Source of the DNA: Rhizobium phaseoli
GTDB lineage: Bacteria; Pseudomonadota; Alphaproteobacteria; Rhizobiales; Rhizobiaceae
DNA length: 64,000 nucleotides
Direction of reading: 5' to 3'
Assembly: GCF_003985125.1 (NCBI RefSeq)
Contig: NZ_ML133588.1
Coordinates: 1 to 64,000, forward strand
Shown here: piece after piece, positions 60,627 to 64,000 of the stretch
Layout of the letters: each line of letters begins with the position of its first letter
How positions within the stretch are numbered: the first letter of the stretch is position 1
Program-made: the position numbers and the translations under genes
The notes under the pieces: generated by a model
Databases searched by the model: none
What the model was told of the DNA's origin: nothing
What the model saw: only the letters and a program-made list of their open reading frames with translations

Positions 60627-61511
60627 TCAGAACAGGTGCTTGTGACGCACAAAAAGCCGCGAGAGGCGATCGAGCACGACCCGCACGCGCGGGACTTGAG
60701 CGAGTTCGGCCGGCGTCAGCATCCAGAGCTCCCGTTCGGGCATGGGCGCGGCGAAGGCGACGGGCTCGAGGCCGGAGACGGTTGCGGCCAGATAGAGCGG
60801 CAGCATGGCAAGGCCGAGACCGGATGCGGCGGCCTGCGCCTGCACCGCATTGCTGCCGGAGCGCAGGCTGACGGGGTGGTCGGGAAAATTGTGGTCAAGC
60901 CAGCGCGCCTCGGCGACGCCCTGGCTCTCGCCGTCATAGGTGATCAGCGGCGGAAGATCACCCATCTCAAAGGCGTTCCGCGTCTCCTTCGAGCCGAAAA
61001 AACCGTAGCGGATGGTGGCGACGCGCCGGCCGGAGAGCTCGCTGTCGCCGGGATGGCCAAGCCGCAGCGCGATATCGGCCTCGCGCTGGGCAAGGCTTAC
61101 CACCTTGATGTCAGTGACGATCTCCAGTTCGACATGCGGCAGGCCATCGAGGATCTCGGCCAAATTGGGCGCCAGCACGAGATCGGCAAGAGAGCGGATC
61201 GTCGTCAGTCGGACGCGGCCCCGCGGACCGTCTTCGGCATCGAGCCGGTCGCGAATTGCGGCAGCCGCAGCCTCCATCGCGCCCGTTTCGGCGAGGATGG
61301 CGCTGCCTTGGCGGCTCAGCGCGTAACCATCGGCCCGGCGCTCGAACAGGTTGACGCCGAGGTTTTGCTCAAGAGCTGCGATGCGCCGCGCCACCGTGGC
61401 GTGATTGACCTTCAGGGCGCGCGCGGTGGCCGAAAGGCTGCGGTGCCTGGCCAGCGCTGCAAAAAAGCGCAGGTCCTCCCAATCCAATCCTGTGCGTTTT
61501 TGCTCAGCCAC
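60627..61511 (-). CDS. LysR-family transcriptional regulator
   Basis: 294 residues from a GTG start at 61511. HTH block LSATARALKVNHATVARRIA, then ALEQNLGVNLFERRADGYAL. The effector domain ends in VLDRLSRLFVRHKHLF. Divergent from the cysteine hydrolase/cupin pair by 77 bases, which it likely controls, and convergent with the alcohol dehydrogenase gene. A 7-bp GGCCGGC hairpin lies in that convergent gap. Confidence 0.93.
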   Translation of the reverse strand: MAEQKRTGLDWEDLRFFAALARHRSLSATARALKVNHATVARRIAALEQNLGVNLFERRADGYALSRQGSAILAETGAMEAAAAAIRDRLDAEDGPRGRVRLTTIRSLADLVLAPNLAEILDGLPHVELEIVTDIKVVSLAQREADIALRLGHPGDSELSGRRVATIRYGFFGSKETRNAFEMGDLPPLITYDGESQGVAEARWLDHNFPDHPVSLRSGSNAVQAQAAASGLGLAMLPLYLAATVSGLEPVAFAAPMPERELWMLTPAELAQVPRVRVVLDRLSRLFVRHKHLF

Positions 61512-61588
61512 TGTGAATATATAGCGGATATTCGCTCAGGTCGATAGGCGCTATCTGATAGTGGCGAACCCGAACCCAAGAGAAACAC

Positions 61589-62215
61589 ATGGCTCCCCTC
61601 ACTCTTCTTCAGCATGCCGGCGTAACGCCAAAACCGATCGAGTTTGCAAAATCGGTGCTCGTCATCATCGACGCGCAGAACGAATATGTCGACGGCAAGC
61701 TGCCGCTTCCCGGCATCGGGCCGGCAATTGTCGAAATAGGCCGGCTGCTCGACGCCGCGCGCGAAAACGGAGTGCCGGTCTTCCACGTCGTGCATCACGC
61801 ACCGCCCACCGGCAGCCTCTTTGCCGCCGGCTCACGGGCCGCCGAAATCATTCCGGCGCTTGCTCCCGTCGACGGCGAGAGGGTGATCGCAAAGACGCTT
61901 CCCAATGCTTTTGCCGGCACGACACTGGCAGCGGCGCTGACGGATCTTGCGGAAGGAAGCGGCCGTACCGATATCATCCTCGTCGGCTTCATGACGCATA
62001 TGTGCGTGAGCGCCACGGCGCGAGCGGCACTCGATCTCGGCATTCGGGCAATCGTCGTCGCATCCGCCGCCGCCACCCGCGCCCTGCCCGATCCGCTCGG
62101 CGGCGTCATCAGCGCCGATCTCGTGCATCGCACGGCGCTTGCCGAACTCGCCGACCGTTTCGCGACCGTCGTCCCGGATGCGGGGTCTGTTGTCAAAGAC
62201 GGCGTAAAGGTCTAA
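61589..62215 (+). CDS. Isochorismatase-family cysteine hydrolase
   Basis: 208 residues. Catalytic triad positions are visible: Asp in VLVIIDAQNEYVDG, Lys in RVIAKTLPNAFAGT and nucleophile Cys in GFMTHMCVSATARAAL. The cis-peptide region precedes the Cys. Families with this layout hydrolyse isochorismate, nicotinamide, N-carbamoylsarcosine or similar amides; the N-terminal MAPLTLLQHAGVTPK stretch is an added arm. Paired with a cupin gene. Confidence 0.92.
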   Translation: MAPLTLLQHAGVTPKPIEFAKSVLVIIDAQNEYVDGKLPLPGIGPAIVEIGRLLDAARENGVPVFHVVHHAPPTGSLFAAGSRAAEIIPALAPVDGERVIAKTLPNAFAGTTLAAALTDLAEGSGRTDIILVGFMTHMCVSATARAALDLGIRAIVVASAAATRALPDPLGGVISADLVHRTALAELADRFATVVPDAGSVVKDGVKV

Positions 62216-62285
62216 CGGCTGCACCGCCCAGGAAAATGGGCAAGAAAAGGCGGGCATGAAAAGCCCGTAAGAAGAAGAAAGAGAC

Positions 62286-62750
62286 ATGATGTCCAACTCA
62301 TTTGTGACAATGCCTGCCGGCAAAGAGGCAAAACGCTTTTTCGTCCTCGGCGACCGGATCGAACGACAGGTCCGCATCCGCGGCACCTGGCTCAACATCT
62401 TCGACGTCACCGTGCCGCCCGGCAGCCGGACGCCTAGACATGCGCATGCGAGCCCTGAGGTGTTCCGCATCCTCGAGGGAGGCCTGACGATTTGGCGGCT
62501 GACCGACAACGGCCCCGAAGAGATCGAGGCCAGCGCCGGCGACATCGTCACCATCGCGCCCTTCATGGTGCACGGCTATGCCAACCGCGGAAATGTTCCG
62601 GCGGTGTTTTCTGCGATCGTCGATCGCGACATGGCCGAATTCATCGAAGCGGAAGGCACGAGCGAGCCGCTGAAGGCCCCCTCGCCCGAGACCATCGCCC
62701 GCATGACGGCTGCCGCCAATGCTTATGGGATCACCATCCTCGCCGCATGA
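62286..62750 (+). CDS. Cupin-domain protein
   Basis: 154 residues. Cupin motif 1 is RTPRHAHASPEVFRILEGG (H-x-H and Glu metal ligands) and motif 2 is GDIVTIAPFMVHGYANRGN with His. One jelly-roll domain, metal-dependent in most relatives. Second gene after the cysteine hydrolase, 70 bases apart, so both may act on the same small molecule. ATG 62286 or 62289 could be the start. Confidence 0.88.
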   Translation: MMSNSFVTMPAGKEAKRFFVLGDRIERQVRIRGTWLNIFDVTVPPGSRTPRHAHASPEVFRILEGGLTIWRLTDNGPEEIEASAGDIVTIAPFMVHGYANRGNVPAVFSAIVDRDMAEFIEAEGTSEPLKAPSPETIARMTAAANAYGITILAA

Positions 62751-63150
62751 CGGCGCGAGCGCGCGATGCCGGAACGGTGAGAACGGTTTCGGCATCATGC
62801 GGAAACGCGTGGAATCCCTGATCAGACAGCGGCGCGGCCACCATTTTCAAAACTGTCACATCAACATCCTATGATGTTTTTTGCCCGGCGCCTCTTGCGT
62901 GGGAAGCGTTTCAACGCCAAAACGGCAACATGCCTGATAGCGAGCCATCCAGTACAAGCTCCGCCCGTTCCAGCCTGGATCTACCGGCCGAGGAAGCTGG
63001 CGACCATTGTAGCAGGCGCGATGACGCCCGCCTCGCCTGGGATATACGACGATGGAAAGACGATGGGCGATGCTGATATAGCGTCTATCCGAACGCGTCG
63101 CCGCCTCGCCTCATCATCTTGGCATTCAAATCTCAACGAATAGGGTCCCT
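62751..63150. other. Gene-free gap before the CNNM-type gene
   Basis: 400 bases with no family-like frame. The possible frame at 62871-63143 shows no domain, no good ribosome site and uneven composition. A small terminator-like stem lies at 62863-62882. No other signal is apparent. Confidence 0.45.
62863..62882 (+). terminator. Weak intrinsic terminator after the cupin gene
   Basis: AACATC-ctat-GATGTT-TTTT: a 6-bp stem with a 4-base loop and a T run, 112 bases after the cupin stop on the plus strand. Confidence 0.4.
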
Positions 63151-64000
63151 GTGTTTCTGGAAATTGGAATTGTGGCGCTTCTCACCATCCTCAATGGTGT
63201 GCTCGCCATGTCGGAGCTGGCTGTCGTATCGTCTCGAACAGCCCGCCTGAAGGTTCTCTCCGACAATGGCAGCAAGGGTGCTGCCCAAGCCATCAAGCTT
63301 GCCGAAAACCCCGGTCGCTTTCTCTCCACGGTTCAGATCGGCATTACGCTGGTCGGTGTACTCTCCGGCGCTTTCTCGGGGGCCACCCTCGGGGGCCGCT
63401 TGACAGCATGGCTGGAGACGCAGGGCATGTCATCGGCGGTCGCCGACGCGGTCGGCGTCGGCTCCGTCGTCGTCGCCATCACCTATCTCTCTCTGATCGT
63501 CGGCGAACTTGTGCCAAAGCAGATCGCGTTGCGGGAACCCGAAGCCGTTGCGGCGAGGGTCGCGCCCGCCATGGCGGTGCTTTCCAAAATTGCGCTGCCG
63601 CTCGTCTGGCTGCTGAACGCCTCCGGGAACCTTGTGCTCAAGCTCTTGGGTCAATCCGGAAAAGGCGGCGACAACGTCTCCGATGAAGAGATCAAAACCG
63701 TTCTCGCCGAGGCGCAGTCGGCCGGCGTGATCGAAAGTGAAGAGTCGGCGATGATTTCAGGCGTCATGCGGCTGGCCGACCGCACCGCCCGGGCGCTGAT
63801 GACGCCACGGCGCGACGTCGAAATTATCGATATTGACGACAGCCTTGATGAAATCCGGGCGCAGCTGCACCGGACGAAACGGTCGCGGCTGCCCGTTCGC
63901 AAGGGCAGTTCGGACGAGGTGATCGGCATCCTGCCGGTCAAGGATTTTTACGATTCGATGTCGGAACACGGCAGCGCCGATATCAAGGCTCTGACGCAGG
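63151..64000 (+). CDS. CNNM/CorC-type (hemolysin family, DUF21-CBS) transport protein, partial
   Basis: The GTG at 63151 opens a frame that stays open to the window end (283 codons, incomplete). Helices from VFLEIGIVALLTILNGVLAM begin a DUF21 membrane domain (about residues 1-180, with GELVPKQIALREPE the signature), followed by the start of the CBS-pair region: DEEIKTVLAEAQSAGVIESE, then MTPRRDVEIIDIDDSLDEI and RLPVRKGSSDEVIGILPVKD. Members export or sense Mg2+ and Co2+; the hemolysin name is historical. The C-terminal CorC domain is beyond the window. Confidence 0.9.
   Translation, partial: MFLEIGIVALLTILNGVLAMSELAVVSSRTARLKVLSDNGSKGAAQAIKLAENPGRFLSTVQIGITLVGVLSGAFSGATLGGRLTAWLETQGMSSAVADAVGVGSVVVAITYLSLIVGELVPKQIALREPEAVAARVAPAMAVLSKIALPLVWLLNASGNLVLKLLGQSGKGGDNVSDEEIKTVLAEAQSAGVIESEESAMISGVMRLADRTARALMTPRRDVEIIDIDDSLDEIRAQLHRTKRSRLPVRKGSSDEVIGILPVKDFYDSMSEHGSADIKALTQ

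Noticed and set aside
62871..63143. 90-codon frame before the CNNM gene
   Set aside because: No family resemblance, poor start context and uneven residue composition.
1..64000. tRNA or rRNA genes
   Set aside because: No cloverleaf or rRNA-like segment was noticed on reading; a dedicated tRNA scan was not possible.

Overview
This 64-kb window is high-GC DNA from a fast-growing rhizobium, most likely the Rhizobium leguminosarum/etli group. The evidence is gene content: a 143-residue RosR/MucR zinc-finger regulator, a DmeR-DmeF cobalt/nickel efflux pair, Usg, DUF982 and DUF930 proteins, a ROSE-type RNA thermometer on a small heat-shock gene, and palindromic intergenic repeats of the kind common in Rhizobiaceae. 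It reads as chromosomal or chromid-like sequence: dense genes, few mobile elements (only the tail of an IS630-type transposase at the left edge), and no phage, CRISPR, rRNA or tRNA that I could see.

Layout. 1-7.7 kb: transposase tail, rosR/mucR, then a seven-gene mrp (mnh/pha) cation/proton antiporter operon on the minus strand. Its genes are translationally coupled except at mrpC-mrpD, where a palindromic repeat is inserted. 7.8-17 kb: msrB, then a stress region with a DUF982 protein, two Hsp20 proteins (one behind a ROSE thermometer and a heat-shock-like promoter), a frameshifted glycogen-debranching-type glucosidase, a GT4 glycosyltransferase, two uncharacterised proteins, groEL-groES behind a degenerate CIRCE operator, and usg. 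17-34 kb: mixed housekeeping and accessory genes (pentapeptide repeat protein, acetyltransferase, hemolysin III, universal stress protein, VOC dioxygenase-like protein, AI-2E-type permease, FAD oxidoreductase, polysaccharide deacetylase, S9 oligopeptidase, MFS pump, SelO, PQQ glucose dehydrogenase).

34-46 kb: a Tat-exported class A beta-lactamase, dmeF-dmeR with a G-tract operator, two cytochromes c, a divergent LysR cluster (DsbA-like, NAD(P)-binding and degenerate MBL-fold proteins), a LysE exporter, a YafY-type regulator, a metallophosphoesterase and sodB. 46-64 kb: a PmtA-like methyltransferase, a TSUP permease, an MFS pump, TetR/GST around a long palindromic operator, nadE, a class III cyclase, an EmrAB-type pump with a divergent LysR, a low-GC membrane protein, a branched-chain aminotransferase, a zinc alcohol dehydrogenase, a LysR/cysteine-hydrolase/cupin set, and the start of a CNNM/CorC-type protein cut by the window edge.

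Recurring theme: stress and envelope homeostasis (pH/Na+, heat, peroxide, metals, electrophiles, drugs), with many small regulator-target pairs. The best leads for new biology are the heat-shock/glucan gene neighbourhood at 8.5-16.6 kb, including its frameshift, thermometer and internal terminator, and the divergent LysR redox cluster at 39-42.4 kb. No dramatic new system is obvious. All function calls come from reading motifs and recalled family resemblance; no search was run.
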